Assembly: GCA_947474395.1 (NCBI GenBank)
Contig: CANJID010000003.1
Coordinates: forward strand, 1-64,000
DNA from: Caulobacterales bacterium
Lineage (GTDB): Bacteria; Pseudomonadota; Alphaproteobacteria; Caulobacterales; Caulobacteraceae
Reading direction: 5' to 3'
DNA: 64,000 nucleotides
The notes beneath the pieces are model-generated. The model saw only the letters and a program-made list of their open reading frames with translations, was not told the DNA's origin and searched no databases. Shown here piece after piece: positions 17,426-25,907 of this stretch (positions are counted from its first letter, which is position 1; each line of letters begins with the position of its first letter). Position numbers and translations under genes: made by a program.

Positions 17426-18462
17426 CCCGGAAAACGCCCGAGCTTCTTCCGACGACGGTGGTGGGCAGCTATCCGCCGCCCGACTGGCTGGTCGACCGCG
17501 CCATGCTCACGACCAGGACCGTGGCGCGGGTGCGAATGCCGGAGGTCTGGCGCGTCCAGGCGCCGTTCCTCGAGGCGGCGCAGGACGACGCCACGCGCCT
17601 GGCCATCCTCGACATGGAGGCCGCGGGGATCGACATCATCAGCGACGGCGAGGTCCGGCGGGAAAGCTACTCGACCCGTTTCGCCCTCGAGCTCGACGGG
17701 GTGGACGCCGACAATCCGGGGACGATCACCGGCCGCACCGGTATCCCCGTCATCGCCCCACGCATCGTCGGGCCCGTCCGTCGCAAACAGGCGGTGGAGG
17801 TGCGGGACGCCAAGTTCCTGCGCGCCCACACCACCCGCGCGACCAAGATCACCATGCCGGGCCCCTTCACCCTGTCCCGGCAGATGAAGAACGAGTTCTA
17901 CGCCGAGGACGAGGAGGTCGCGATGGCCTTCGCCGCGGCGATCAACGGGGAGCTCCGCGAGATCAAGGCCGCCGGCATCGACGTGGTGCAGCTCGACGAG
18001 CCCTGGATGCAGGCCTGGCCGGAGGAGGCGACGCGCTATGGCCTCAAGGCCCTGAACCGCGCCCTGGAGGGGATCGAGGGCGTCACCGTCGTGCACATCT
18101 GCTTCGGCTACGCCTACATTGTGAAGGACAAGCGCTCCGGCTACGCCTTCCTGCCGCAGTTCGCCGACAGCGCGGCTCGGCAGATCTCCATCGAGGCGGC
18201 CCAGCCGAACCTGGACCTCGGCATCCTCAGCGACCTCGGCGACAAGACCATTGTCCTGGGCGTGCTGGACCTCGGCTCCAAGGCCGTGGAGGCGCCGGAG
18301 CTGGTGGCCCAGAGGATCGAGGCCGCCTATCCCTACGTCCCGCCCGAGCGGATCGTGCCGGCCCCCGACTGCGGCATGAAGTACATGCCCCGCGACCTCG
18401 CCTTCGGAAAGCTGAAGGCCCTGGCCGAGGGCGCCGCCCTGGCGCGGAGCCGCCTCGGCTAG
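17422..18462 (+). CDS. MetE-like (cobalamin-independent methionine synthase C-terminal family) zinc alkyltransferase
   Basis: 346 residues. TTG 17422 overlaps the stop of the PQQ dehydrogenase (TTGA), so translation is coupled. The protein corresponds to the catalytic half of MetE: it starts LLPTTVVGSYPPPDWL and keeps the zinc ligands His225 and Cys227 (VVHICFGYA), Glu258 (ISIEAAQ) and Cys317 (PAPDCGMKY). It lacks the N-terminal half that helps bind polyglutamyl-folate. Short family members include epoxyalkane:coenzyme M transferase, which activates a thiol on zinc. A role in transferring an alkyl or methyl group to a small thiol, downstream of an oxidation, is plausible but not proven. A second, longer relative lies at 50448-51650. 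Confidence 0.8.
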   Translation: MTRKTPELLPTTVVGSYPPPDWLVDRAMLTTRTVARVRMPEVWRVQAPFLEAAQDDATRLAILDMEAAGIDIISDGEVRRESYSTRFALELDGVDADNPGTITGRTGIPVIAPRIVGPVRRKQAVEVRDAKFLRAHTTRATKITMPGPFTLSRQMKNEFYAEDEEVAMAFAAAINGELREIKAAGIDVVQLDEPWMQAWPEEATRYGLKALNRALEGIEGVTVVHICFGYAYIVKDKRSGYAFLPQFADSAARQISIEAAQPNLDLGILSDLGDKTIVLGVLDLGSKAVEAPELVAQRIEAAYPYVPPERIVPAPDCGMKYMPRDLAFGKLKALAEGAALARSRLG

Positions 18463-19787
18463 GCCCGCTTGTCGCTGTTGGCCAAGTCGGTCCTGTAGTG
18501 GCGGGCGGCCAGGAAGTAGAGCGCCGCGCTCACCAGCGACAGCACGCAGGCCGAGGCCAGGGCGTAGCGCAGGGACTCCGGACCGTGCGCGGCCTTCATC
18601 GAATCGCTGAGCGCTCCGATCAACGGCGGCCCGAAGGCCAGGGCGGTGATGTTGGAGAAGAACAGCATGAAGCCGATCGCCAGGGCGCGGGAGCGCACCG
18701 GCGCGACCCGATGGATCATCGACGAGGTCGGCCCGATCCAGATGTAGCCGAAGGTGTAGAGCGCCCCCATGCCCATCAGGGCCACGGACGCGTCGCGGGC
18801 CAGGACCGTCACCAGGAGGGACGGGAAGACCAGCAGGGCCGCCGTCGCCGGGACGTAGATCTCGGCCAGGGCGAAGCGCTTCTTCAGGCGGTCTGCCAGC
18901 ACGCCGCCGAAGAAGGAGCCCAGCCCGCCGCCGAGGCCCGTGCAGAGGGCCAGCCAGCCGCCGATCTCGCTGGACTTGAAGCCGTGCAGGCGGATGAACA
19001 GCGGCGGCAACCAGGCCGCGCTGACGAACATGACGCCGATGGAGCAGGTCGCCGCCACGACGATCAGCGGATAGGAGCGCCGCCCGAACAGGGCCTTCAG
19101 GGTCGCGCCCAGGGGCAGGGTCGCCTTGGCTTCCTCTTCCAGCCCGTCGACCCGTCCGCGCACCGGCTCGCGAACCGTCAGCTTGAGCAGGATCGCCACC
19201 AGGATTCCCGGCGCGCCGGCCACCAGGAAGGCGGCCCGCCAGCCCCACCACTGATTGACGTAGCCCCCCATCAGGAAGCCGAGGAAGGTCCCGAGCGCCA
19301 CCGCCGAATTGAACAGGGCGATGGCGGTCGAGCGCCGCTCATGCGGGAAGTAGTCGGCGATGATCGACTGCGATGGGGGCGTGCCCCCGGCCTCGCCTAT
19401 GCCGACGCCCATGCGCGTGACGAAAAGGGTCAGGTAGTTGTTGGCCAGCCCGCAGGCCATGGTCAGGCTGCTCCAGGCCAGGAGGGCGATGCTGATCAGA
19501 TTGACCCGGTGGGTGCGGTCGGCGAGGCGCGCCACCGGCAGGCCCATCAGGGAATAGAACACCGCGAACGAGGTCCCCGTCAGCAGGCCGAGCTGGGTGT
19601 CGGAGATGTTCAGCTCGCGCTTGATCGACTCCCCGAGGATGTTGATCACCGAGCGGTCGAGCTGATTGAGGGCGTAGATGACCAGGAGGACGACGACCAC
19701 ATACCAGTTGTAGGCGCCCCCGCGGGACGTCTCGGCGGTCGGTTCCGACGTGGCCACTGTCCAGCCCCCCGTTGGCTTGCCGGGCAT
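18459..19787 (-). CDS. MFS transporter (spinster-like)
   Basis: Up to 442 residues with twelve predicted membrane helices. Family signatures are LGLLTGTSFAVFYSLMGLPV, LADRTHRVNLI in loop 2-3 and GVGIGEAGGTPPSQSIIADY in helix 5. The last of these is characteristic of the spinster-related subgroup common in Caulobacterales and sphingomonads. ATG 19787 is possible; GTG 19757 sits behind GGGGGG and may be the real start. It is convergent with the MetE-like gene (4-base overlap) and divergent from the FAH gene. The substrate is unknown. Confidence 0.85.
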   Translation of the reverse strand: MPGKPTGGWTVATSEPTAETSRGGAYNWYVVVVLLVIYALNQLDRSVINILGESIKRELNISDTQLGLLTGTSFAVFYSLMGLPVARLADRTHRVNLISIALLAWSSLTMACGLANNYLTLFVTRMGVGIGEAGGTPPSQSIIADYFPHERRSTAIALFNSAVALGTFLGFLMGGYVNQWWGWRAAFLVAGAPGILVAILLKLTVREPVRGRVDGLEEEAKATLPLGATLKALFGRRSYPLIVVAATCSIGVMFVSAAWLPPLFIRLHGFKSSEIGGWLALCTGLGGGLGSFFGGVLADRLKKRFALAEIYVPATAALLVFPSLLVTVLARDASVALMGMGALYTFGYIWIGPTSSMIHRVAPVRSRALAIGFMLFFSNITALAFGPPLIGALSDSMKAAHGPESLRYALASACVLSLVSAALYFLAARHYRTDLANSDKRA

Positions 19788-19933
19788 TTCTGACGATGCC
19801 GGCTATGCCGCCCGCAGGGTGGCAAGCTTGCGCCGCTGCTTCAAGGGCCCTGACCGACCGCCTTGACCGGCGACCGCTCCGCCGCCACCGTTCGCCATCG
19901 GCTCGAACGAAGGCCGCCAGGGCAGGGGATTCC

Positions 19934-20782
19934 ATGAAGCTCGTCAGTTTTCGGGTTGGAGGCAAGTCGTCGTACGGCGTCGTCACGGACGGGGGCGTCA
20001 TAGACGCCGGGCGCCGGCTGGGGGCGGCGTTCCCCGACCTGAAGAGCGCCCTCGCCGGCGGGTTGGAAAAGCTCCGCGCCCTGGCGGGCGCTGCGCCGGA
20101 TCATGCACTGGAGGCCGTCGAGCTGCTGCCGGTGATCCCCAACCCCGACAAGATCTTCTGCATCGGGGTCAACTACATGACCCACCTGAAGGAGACCGGG
20201 CGGCCGACACCGACCCATCCTATGATTTTCGTCCGTTTCGCCGACAGCCTGGTCGGCCACGGCCGGCCCATGCTGCGGCCGCCGGAGTCCATCCAGTACG
20301 ACTTCGAAGGCGAACTCGCCGTGGTCATGGGTTCGGGCGGGCGGCGCATCCCGCGGGAACGCGCGCTGGAGCACGTGGCGGGCTACGCCTGCATCAACGA
20401 GGGCACCCTGCGCGACTGGCAGCGCCACACCGCCCAGTTCCTTCCCGGCAAGAGCTTCGAGCAGTCCGGCGCCTTCGGTCCCTGGATGGTCACCGCCGAC
20501 GAGATCGCCGATCCGTCCACCCTCACGCTGACGACCCGCCTGAACGGCGAGGTGATGCAGCATGCGGAGGTCTCTGACCTGATCTTCGACGTTCCCGCCC
20601 TGATCGCCTACATCTCGACCTTTACCACCCTTCGTCCCGGCGACGTGATTTCGACCGGCACGACGGGCGGCGTCGGCGCATACCGCGAGCCGCCGGTGTG
20701 GATGAAGGCGGGCGACACGGCCGAGGTCGAGATCAGCGGGATCGGAACCCTGCGCAATCCGATCGTCGACGAAGGAGGCTGA
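19934..20782 (+). CDS. Fumarylacetoacetate hydrolase (FAH) family protein
   Basis: 282 residues from ATG 19934, preceded by AGGGCAGGGG. It has the family opening MKLVSFRVGGKSSYGVV, the motif IFCIGVNYMTHLKETG, acidic metal ligands in the YDFEGELAVVMG segment, GYACINEGTLRDWQ, and the C-terminal GDVISTGTTGGVGAYREPP. FAH-fold enzymes hydrolyse or decarboxylate acylpyruvates and ring-cleavage products using Mg2+, and usually act late in aromatic catabolism. A VOC-family gene follows after 4 bases, which fits an extradiol-type ring-cleavage module, although the VOC protein could have another role. Confidence 0.88.
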   Translation: MKLVSFRVGGKSSYGVVTDGGVIDAGRRLGAAFPDLKSALAGGLEKLRALAGAAPDHALEAVELLPVIPNPDKIFCIGVNYMTHLKETGRPTPTHPMIFVRFADSLVGHGRPMLRPPESIQYDFEGELAVVMGSGGRRIPRERALEHVAGYACINEGTLRDWQRHTAQFLPGKSFEQSGAFGPWMVTADEIADPSTLTLTTRLNGEVMQHAEVSDLIFDVPALIAYISTFTTLRPGDVISTGTTGGVGAYREPPVWMKAGDTAEVEISGIGTLRNPIVDEGG

Positions 20783-20786
20783 GCCG

Positions 20787-21338
20787 ATGGAGAAGCCCGA
20801 TCTGCTGAAGGCGTTGCCGGAGCGGCTGCATCACCACGCCTTCACCGTGCGCGACCAGGAGGTCAACCGGCGCTTCATGGAGGACGTCCTGGGCATCCCG
20901 CTCGTCGCCACCTGGTGCGAACGGACCTTTCGGCGCGAGGTGGGCCGCGAGGTGGACTACTGCCACACCTTCTACGCCCTGGCCGACGGGGGCGCGCTGG
21001 CCTTCTTCCAGTGGGCGGACGAGGAGGCGTGGGAACACAATCGCACTATCCCCCAGCCTTCGGGGACGGGGGCGCACATCGCCTTCAAGGTCTCCCGCGC
21101 CACCCTCGATGAGATGGAAGGCCGGCTGAAGCGCGCCGAGGTCCCGCATCGGCTCATCGACCACGGCTACTGCCTGTCGCTCTATGTGCACACGCCGGAC
21201 CTGCTGCGGCTGGAGTTCACCGTCGACGCGCCGGACGCCGAGGCGATCGCCGCCATGCGGCTGGCCGACGCGCACAGCGAGTTGACGCGCTGGCTCGCGG
21301 GCGACCGCCGCACCAACAACGACGACCGGCCGCACTGA
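20787..21338 (+). CDS. VOC (glyoxalase/extradiol dioxygenase fold) protein
   Basis: 183 residues from ATG 20787, with AAGGAGG upstream inside the tail of the FAH gene. It contains the beta-alpha-beta-beta-beta modules of the vicinal oxygen chelate fold: LHHHAFTVRDQEVNRRFMEDVLGIPLV, then GTGAHIAFKVSRATLDEMEGRL, then LYVHTPDLLRLEFTVDAP. His16 (HHHAF), His95 (GAHIAF) and a Glu in RLEFTV fit the metal positions. The protein is short, with two modules in one chain, which is more like lactoylglutathione lyase-type enzymes than full extradiol dioxygenases. It is translationally close to the FAH gene. Confidence 0.8.
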   Translation: MEKPDLLKALPERLHHHAFTVRDQEVNRRFMEDVLGIPLVATWCERTFRREVGREVDYCHTFYALADGGALAFFQWADEEAWEHNRTIPQPSGTGAHIAFKVSRATLDEMEGRLKRAEVPHRLIDHGYCLSLYVHTPDLLRLEFTVDAPDAEAIAAMRLADAHSELTRWLAGDRRTNNDDRPH

Positions 21339-21439
21339 GCCCTGCCTGTTGGACGCCCGCTTGATTCCTCCGCCCGGCGATTGGAAAGTGTGGGCTGGCG
21401 ACCAGCGATAAGAACCACGGCGCCGGGAGGACTTCGCCC

Positions 21440-22705
21440 ATGAGCGTCCGGTCGACCGGTCGGCTGCTGGCCTGCGCGATCATGGCGGCGATGATCGCGG
21501 CCTCGCCCCTCGCTTCGGCGCAGGCGCCCGTCGCGACCGCGCCCAATCACGGCCCCGCCGACGAGAACGTGCCGACATCCGCGACAGCTCCCAGGGGCGT
21601 GCAGCCTCTGCCGCTCGACGTCTTCACCACCAAGAACTTCTACAAGGACAAGGCGCTCTGGACCGACAAGCGCTATTTCCACTGCCTGTCGCCGCGCCAG
21701 ATGATGGATAGCTACCGCCTCTACGGGGAGCGGCCGGGCTATCCGGCAACGGCGCCCTGGGGCGACTGCAACGTCGACTATCCGCGCGACAAGATCGTCA
21801 GTCCATACCCCTACAAGACCGCCAAGGCGCACTACGAAGCTCTTCTGGCGGCGACGAAGGCGCGCGGTGGGCCCACCGTCTACACCAAGGCCACGACGCC
21901 GGACTGGGACGGCTATTACGGCCGCGCCGAGCCCGTCGACGGTTCGGGCTGGTGGCTGTGGGGCACGGCCAACCAGTACCCCACCTACCTGTCGCTGCTG
22001 ACGCCCGACTACCAGCAGCGGATGCTGCAGGGCAGCTACCACGAGGCCGTCACCAACGCGCCCCAGCACACGGCGGCGTTCTGTTACCCGGAAGGCTTCA
22101 TCCGCTGGTGGTCCCTGGCCGCGCAGGGCGGCAACTTCCAGCTGACCATGAACCCCTACCAGGTCCAGTTCGTCTCCGGCATCGCCGCCAATTTCGTGCG
22201 CCAGGTCCTGATCGGCCGGACCCACGTCCAGAAGGTGCCGCAGTGGTACGGCGAGACGGTCGGCTTCTGGGACAAGGACACCCTGGTCACCTGGACCGCC
22301 AATGTGCAGCCCTGGATCATCCACTCCCTGTTCGAGTTCAGCGGGCAGATGGAGACTGTGGAGACCTACAAGCCCGCCTATGACGCCAAGGGCGCCTTCA
22401 TCGGGCTGGATCATGAGGCGGTGTTCTACGACCCGCAGGCCTTCGTGCAGCCAGTGCACGTCAAGTTCCGCTTCCTGCGGCAGGCCCGTCTGGACGATCC
22501 GAACCGCCGCTTCAGCTACGTGGAGTGCCTGAGCAACATCAAGAACGTGGACGGGCGGCCGACCCAGGTCGCCCCGAGCGACATTCGCTACACGGACTAC
22601 TACGGCCGCCCGTGGGCGAAGAACTGGGACCAGTATTTCGAGAAGGGCTGGGACAAGCCCGAGAGCTCGGACATCCCCGCCGATATCGCCGACCTGTTCA
22701 AATAG
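21440..22705 (+). CDS. Secreted protein of unknown function
   Basis: 421 residues from ATG 21440 after GGGAGG. A signal peptide (LLACAIMAAMIAASPLASA) is followed by a soluble domain rich in Tyr and Trp. The segment VPQWYGETVGFWDKDTLVTWTANV resembles the WYGxSxGxWxxDTLVV motif of exported hypothetical proteins common in sphingomonads and Caulobacterales. I know no assigned biochemical role for these. The C-terminus, ending DIADLFK, shows no anchor. It follows the FAH and VOC genes by about 100 bases and may be separately expressed. Confidence 0.6.
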   Translation: MSVRSTGRLLACAIMAAMIAASPLASAQAPVATAPNHGPADENVPTSATAPRGVQPLPLDVFTTKNFYKDKALWTDKRYFHCLSPRQMMDSYRLYGERPGYPATAPWGDCNVDYPRDKIVSPYPYKTAKAHYEALLAATKARGGPTVYTKATTPDWDGYYGRAEPVDGSGWWLWGTANQYPTYLSLLTPDYQQRMLQGSYHEAVTNAPQHTAAFCYPEGFIRWWSLAAQGGNFQLTMNPYQVQFVSGIAANFVRQVLIGRTHVQKVPQWYGETVGFWDKDTLVTWTANVQPWIIHSLFEFSGQMETVETYKPAYDAKGAFIGLDHEAVFYDPQAFVQPVHVKFRFLRQARLDDPNRRFSYVECLSNIKNVDGRPTQVAPSDIRYTDYYGRPWAKNWDQYFEKGWDKPESSDIPADIADLFK

Positions 22706-22756
22706 TAAGGTTCGCCGACCTCCCGCCGCAGGGCCATTCCGCGCTATGCTCGCGGG

Positions 22757-23239
22757 ATGGAAGGCAAACGCGGATCCGCGGAAGCGCGCCGGGGCATGAC
22801 CCCGGACCTGCGCCTGCGTCCGGCGACCGCCGCTGACGTCTTAAGCGTCTGGCGCTGGCGCAACGATCCCGAAAGCCGCGCCGCCTCGCGCAGGAGCGAA
22901 GAGGTCCCCTATTCGACGCATGAGGCGTGGTTCGCCCGCGTGCTGGCCGATAGCGATCACACCCTGCTGATCGCGACCACCGGCGAAGGCGAGACCATCG
23001 GCATGGTCAGGCTCGATCCGCTGCGGGGCGGGGAGACCGAGATCAGCATCAATGTCGCGCCGGAATGGCGCGGACGCGGGGCGGGGACCGAGCTGATCCG
23101 GCAACTCGTCCAGCGCGAGCCGGGCCGGCGTCTGGTCGCCGAGGTCCGCCCCGAGAACCTCCGCTCGGTCCGGCTCTTCGAACGGTGCGCCTTCACCCGC
23201 CGCGGCGAGGCGGACGGGATGATCGTCTTCGAGCGCTAA
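22757..23239 (+). CDS. GNAT-family N-acetyltransferase
   Basis: 160 residues from ATG 22757, or 147 from ATG 22796 (MTPDLRLRPAT). Neither has a strong ribosome site, so the start is undecided. Motifs are LRLRPATAADVLSVWRWRNDPESR at the N-terminus, the acetyl-CoA P-loop VAPEWRGRGAGTELIRQLV, and AEVRPENLRSVRLFERCAF. The WRNDPESR opening is shared with acetyltransferases acting on nucleotide sugars in surface-polysaccharide pathways. This would fit the adjacent metallo-hydrolase and methyltransferase genes, although they lie on the other strand. The target is unproven. Confidence 0.8.
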   Translation: MEGKRGSAEARRGMTPDLRLRPATAADVLSVWRWRNDPESRAASRRSEEVPYSTHEAWFARVLADSDHTLLIATTGEGETIGMVRLDPLRGGETEISINVAPEWRGRGAGTELIRQLVQREPGRRLVAEVRPENLRSVRLFERCAFTRRGEADGMIVFER

Positions 23240-23251
23240 AGCCGGCCAAGA

Positions 23252-24598
23252 CTATAACTTGAAAGAGTTCATCAGCTTGTGGATCGACGGGTCCTGGGTG
23301 TCCGGCACGCGCTCGCAGGTGAGCAGTGACGCGATCTCGACGTTGTTCCAGTTGGCCGCCCCCAGCAGCACCATCAGCATCATCCCGTCGTCCATGCCGA
23401 AGCGGATGAAGCGCCGGCCCTCGGGCGGGGGCGTTCCGTTGTCCAGGGCGAAGCGATAGGTCACCCCCTCGGCCGGGGTGGAGGCGATGGTGTTGGGCTG
23501 CACCACGATCTCGATGTCGTAGGCGATGTCGAGGTTCATGCCGGCGGCGGCGCCCGCCAGGGTCTTGGCCGCCTTGCCGATCAGCCGGTTCCAGTCGATG
23601 GCGAAGGCGTCCGGAACCTGGACCGCATCGTGGGGCAGGGGATCAGAGGCGCGGCTGTTGGCGAAGGCGTGGCGTTCGGCGGGGGTGTAGCTGCGGAAGA
23701 GGGCGGCTTCGTTTCGCACCACCGCCCCGGCCGCGACATCGATCACGTCGCCGCTGGCCATGTGGCATAGCTCCAGCGCTCCGGCGAAGGGCGCCTCCTC
23801 CCAGGCCGCCGCGATCTCGGGCGGGGTGGCCTGGTGCAGGTACTGGCTGAAGGGGGCGACGCGTCCGCCGAGGACATAGGACCCGGCCGCCGGGACCGTC
23901 CAGCGGGCGCCCACGATCTCGGCGTGACGGATGAAATCGCCGAGCCGGCGCGCGCCGATGCGGTCGCGCCACGCCAGCTTTGTCTCGTGCGAATAGGCGG
24001 GGCAGCCCTGCGGAAAGAAGCTCCCGCCGGCATAGGGGAGTATGGCCACGTCGGGGCGGCCGAAGCGGTCGCAGACCTCCCGCGCGGCGTCGTCGTGCAG
24101 GGCGTTGTCGACGCCGTTGAAGACGCTCGTCCCGTCGGCGTCGCGCAGCCAGATCGAGGTGTCGATCTCATAGCCGGTGTGGTCCGCGTGCCCGGCGTTG
24201 GAGGCGGCGAACTGGGGCAGGATGGCGAACTCGCCCCCGCCGTCGAGCGGCTGGCGCGACCAGAAGTCGAAGATACGCACGTCCTCGAAGCCGAGGGCGC
24301 CGATGGCGCGGTGCAGGTGCGTCAGGGCCGGCTCGGGCAGGCGGCCGATCAGGATCGGGGTCTCCCGCGGATAGACCGTCAGGGAAACCGGATCGAGGTG
24401 ATCGGGGTGGATGTGGCTGATGTAGATCCAGTCCGGCCGGATAGCCTCGACCTCGGCCCGCCGCGCGGGGGCCAGGGGCGGGAAGTTCAGCCAGGTCCCG
24501 TAGTAGACCCCGTCGGCGTACCAGGGGTCGGTCAGGAGGACCTTGCCTGAGGCCAGGGTCAGCTTGAACGATGCATTGGCGATGAATTCGATCTGCAT
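23252..24598 (-). CDS. Metallo-beta-lactamase-fold hydrolase (CMP-Neu5Ac hydroxylase/UlaG-like)
   Basis: 448 residues from ATG 24598. The metal motif HIHPDH is in WIYISHIHPDHLDPVSLTVY, with later His/Asp residues in FAASNAGHADHTGYEID and GVDNALHDD. The N-terminal MQIEFIANASFKLTLASGKVLLTDPW is typical of UlaG-like metallo-hydrolases. A 150-residue C-terminal extension holds FRFALD- and NWNNVEIASL-type segments seen in larger members found in polysaccharide loci. It starts 8 bases after the methyltransferase gene, so the pair is an operon. A role in modifying a sugar or nucleotide-sugar is an inference from context. Frames extended upstream run through the methyltransferase and are not real. 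Confidence 0.8.
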   Translation of the reverse strand: MQIEFIANASFKLTLASGKVLLTDPWYADGVYYGTWLNFPPLAPARRAEVEAIRPDWIYISHIHPDHLDPVSLTVYPRETPILIGRLPEPALTHLHRAIGALGFEDVRIFDFWSRQPLDGGGEFAILPQFAASNAGHADHTGYEIDTSIWLRDADGTSVFNGVDNALHDDAAREVCDRFGRPDVAILPYAGGSFFPQGCPAYSHETKLAWRDRIGARRLGDFIRHAEIVGARWTVPAAGSYVLGGRVAPFSQYLHQATPPEIAAAWEEAPFAGALELCHMASGDVIDVAAGAVVRNEAALFRSYTPAERHAFANSRASDPLPHDAVQVPDAFAIDWNRLIGKAAKTLAGAAAGMNLDIAYDIEIVVQPNTIASTPAEGVTYRFALDNGTPPPEGRRFIRFGMDDGMMLMVLLGAANWNNVEIASLLTCERVPDTQDPSIHKLMNSFKL

Positions 24599-24606
24599 GG
24601 CCGGCC

Positions 24607-25497
24607 TCAGGCGGGTCGCGCGTAGGCGCCGAGGTTGCGGCCGACCCCGGCGGCGGCGCAGCCGCGGCGGAAGGCGACCACCTTGTCGATCCCCTCGCGC
24701 CACAGGCCCATCTCGAACGCGATGCGGACGAAGTGGCAGTTGCGCCCCTTGGTGGGCTCGACCGTGTAGGCGGTGTCGGGATTGAGCAGGAAGAGGTCGA
24801 CGGGGAACTCGGCCAGGAGGTGCTCGACCTTCCAGCCGGCGCGCTGCATCAGCCGGGTCAGGCTGTCGGCGGTGAAATAGCTCAGGTGTTCTGGGGCGTT
24901 GACCCAGAAATCGGGCTTGGCCATCCCGCGCTCGACGATCAGCCGGTGGAGCCACGAGCCGTCGTTGGGGGCCGCCAGACGCATCAGTCCGCCCGGAGCC
25001 ACCAGACGGCGCAGCCGGGTCAGGAGCCCGAACGGGTCGATCACGTGCTCGACCACATTGTTGCAGATGACCAGGTCGTAGACCTCGCCCGCGTCGATGG
25101 CGGCGTCCAGCAGGGCGAAGGCGTCCCCGGTCTGCAGCCGGTCCGCCAGTTCCGGGAAGAAGGGGCGCAGCCCGTCGTCGGTGAAGTCGATCCCCCGGAC
25201 GTCCCAGCCGCGGCCGGCGAAATAGTCGAGGCTGAAGCCCTCGCCGACGCCGATCTCCAGCAGCCGTCCGGGCGGGCGGGCAGCGACCGCCTCGGCCTCG
25301 GCCTCGGCCGCGGACAGGCGCTTATGCTCCAGCTCCTCGTCGGTGTAGCCGTGGGCGTACTGGCTGCGGCCGTCGCGGGCGCCGTAGTATTTGTCGCGGT
25401 AATAGGCGGCCAGGGTCTCCGCGTCGGGCTTGGCCGCGACCTCGAAGTAGCCGTCCTCGTGCCGGACCAGAGCCGCCTGGGCCATCGCCGCCTCCAT
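24607..25497 (-). CDS. Class I SAM-dependent methyltransferase
   Basis: 296 residues from ATG 25497 (or 25485, MAQAAL). SAM-binding motif I is LLEIGVGEGFSLDYFAGRG, motif II is VRGIDFTDDG, and motif IV is VYDLVICNNVVEHVIDP, followed by LVAPGGLMRLAAPN. APEHLSYFTADSLTRLMQRAG is the characteristic post-motif of sugar- and small-molecule methyltransferases of this class. It is first in a two-gene leftward operon with the metallo-hydrolase. The acceptor is unknown. Confidence 0.85.
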   Translation of the reverse strand: MEAAMAQAALVRHEDGYFEVAAKPDAETLAAYYRDKYYGARDGRSQYAHGYTDEELEHKRLSAAEAEAEAVAARPPGRLLEIGVGEGFSLDYFAGRGWDVRGIDFTDDGLRPFFPELADRLQTGDAFALLDAAIDAGEVYDLVICNNVVEHVIDPFGLLTRLRRLVAPGGLMRLAAPNDGSWLHRLIVERGMAKPDFWVNAPEHLSYFTADSLTRLMQRAGWKVEHLLAEFPVDLFLLNPDTAYTVEPTKGRNCHFVRIAFEMGLWREGIDKVVAFRRGCAAAGVGRNLGAYARPA

Positions 25498-25571
25498 CGC
25501 GCGCCGGGAGGGCGCGGTCGCGCGGGAAGCTAAGCGGATTCGCCCCGAACCAGATGCGACACGGCCGCCGG

Positions 25572-25633
25572 GCCGGTCAGACCAGCTCGAACACGTTGTA
25601 GATGGCGCCGGTGGCGAGGCGGCGCCCGTGGGC
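25572..25633 (-). pseudogene. Fragment of a DUF3237 gene 3' end, first copy of a 62-bp direct repeat
   Basis: The leftward strand encodes AHGRRLATGAIYNVFELV and a stop. This is the same C-terminus as the intact DUF3237 gene at 28117-28599 (AHGHRLAAGAIYNVFELV). The DNA matches 28112-28173 at 60 of 62 positions and then diverges abruptly after GTGGGC. It is therefore a direct repeat, and the piece here is an orphan tail with no upstream gene body. The TonB receptor gene lies exactly between the two copies, which suggests a duplication or insertion event. Confidence 0.85.
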
Positions 25634-25907
25634 CCGCCCGGTCACGAGAAACAGTTCCAGCCTGCCAAGGCGTTTCCATCGGGCCGACATACGGTAGGCT
25701 ACAAGAGCAACCCACAACCTGCTCCCTCGGGCGGCGCGATGGGTTGGCAGGGGGGCACATGTCGCTGCGGGGAGGGGGCCTCCGAAGGGCCGTACCAAGC
25801 CAGCCGCTTGCGGACGGACGGAGCTATCCGACCGGCGACGCTGCCTCGCAAGCCGCTGAGATCGGCGAGCGAGCGGATCCCGCCGGCGTCGAAGCCCTGC
25901 GCTATTG
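25634..25907. other. Leader region upstream of TonB receptor, no gene seen
   Basis: A 274-base stretch between the orphan DUF3237 tail and the receptor start. Both strands have open frames, but none has a ribosome site or a recognisable product. It must hold the receptor's promoter. I saw no convincing terminator or operator. Confidence 0.5.

Noticed and set aside
20787-21338. Calling the VOC protein an extradiol ring-cleavage dioxygenase
   Set aside because: It is too short for the typical two-domain type I extradiol enzymes and has no substrate evidence; only the fold is supported.
23000-25533. Long frames on the + strand opposite the metallo-hydrolase and methyltransferase
   Set aside because: They lack motifs and ribosome sites; the minus-strand products are recognisable over their full length.
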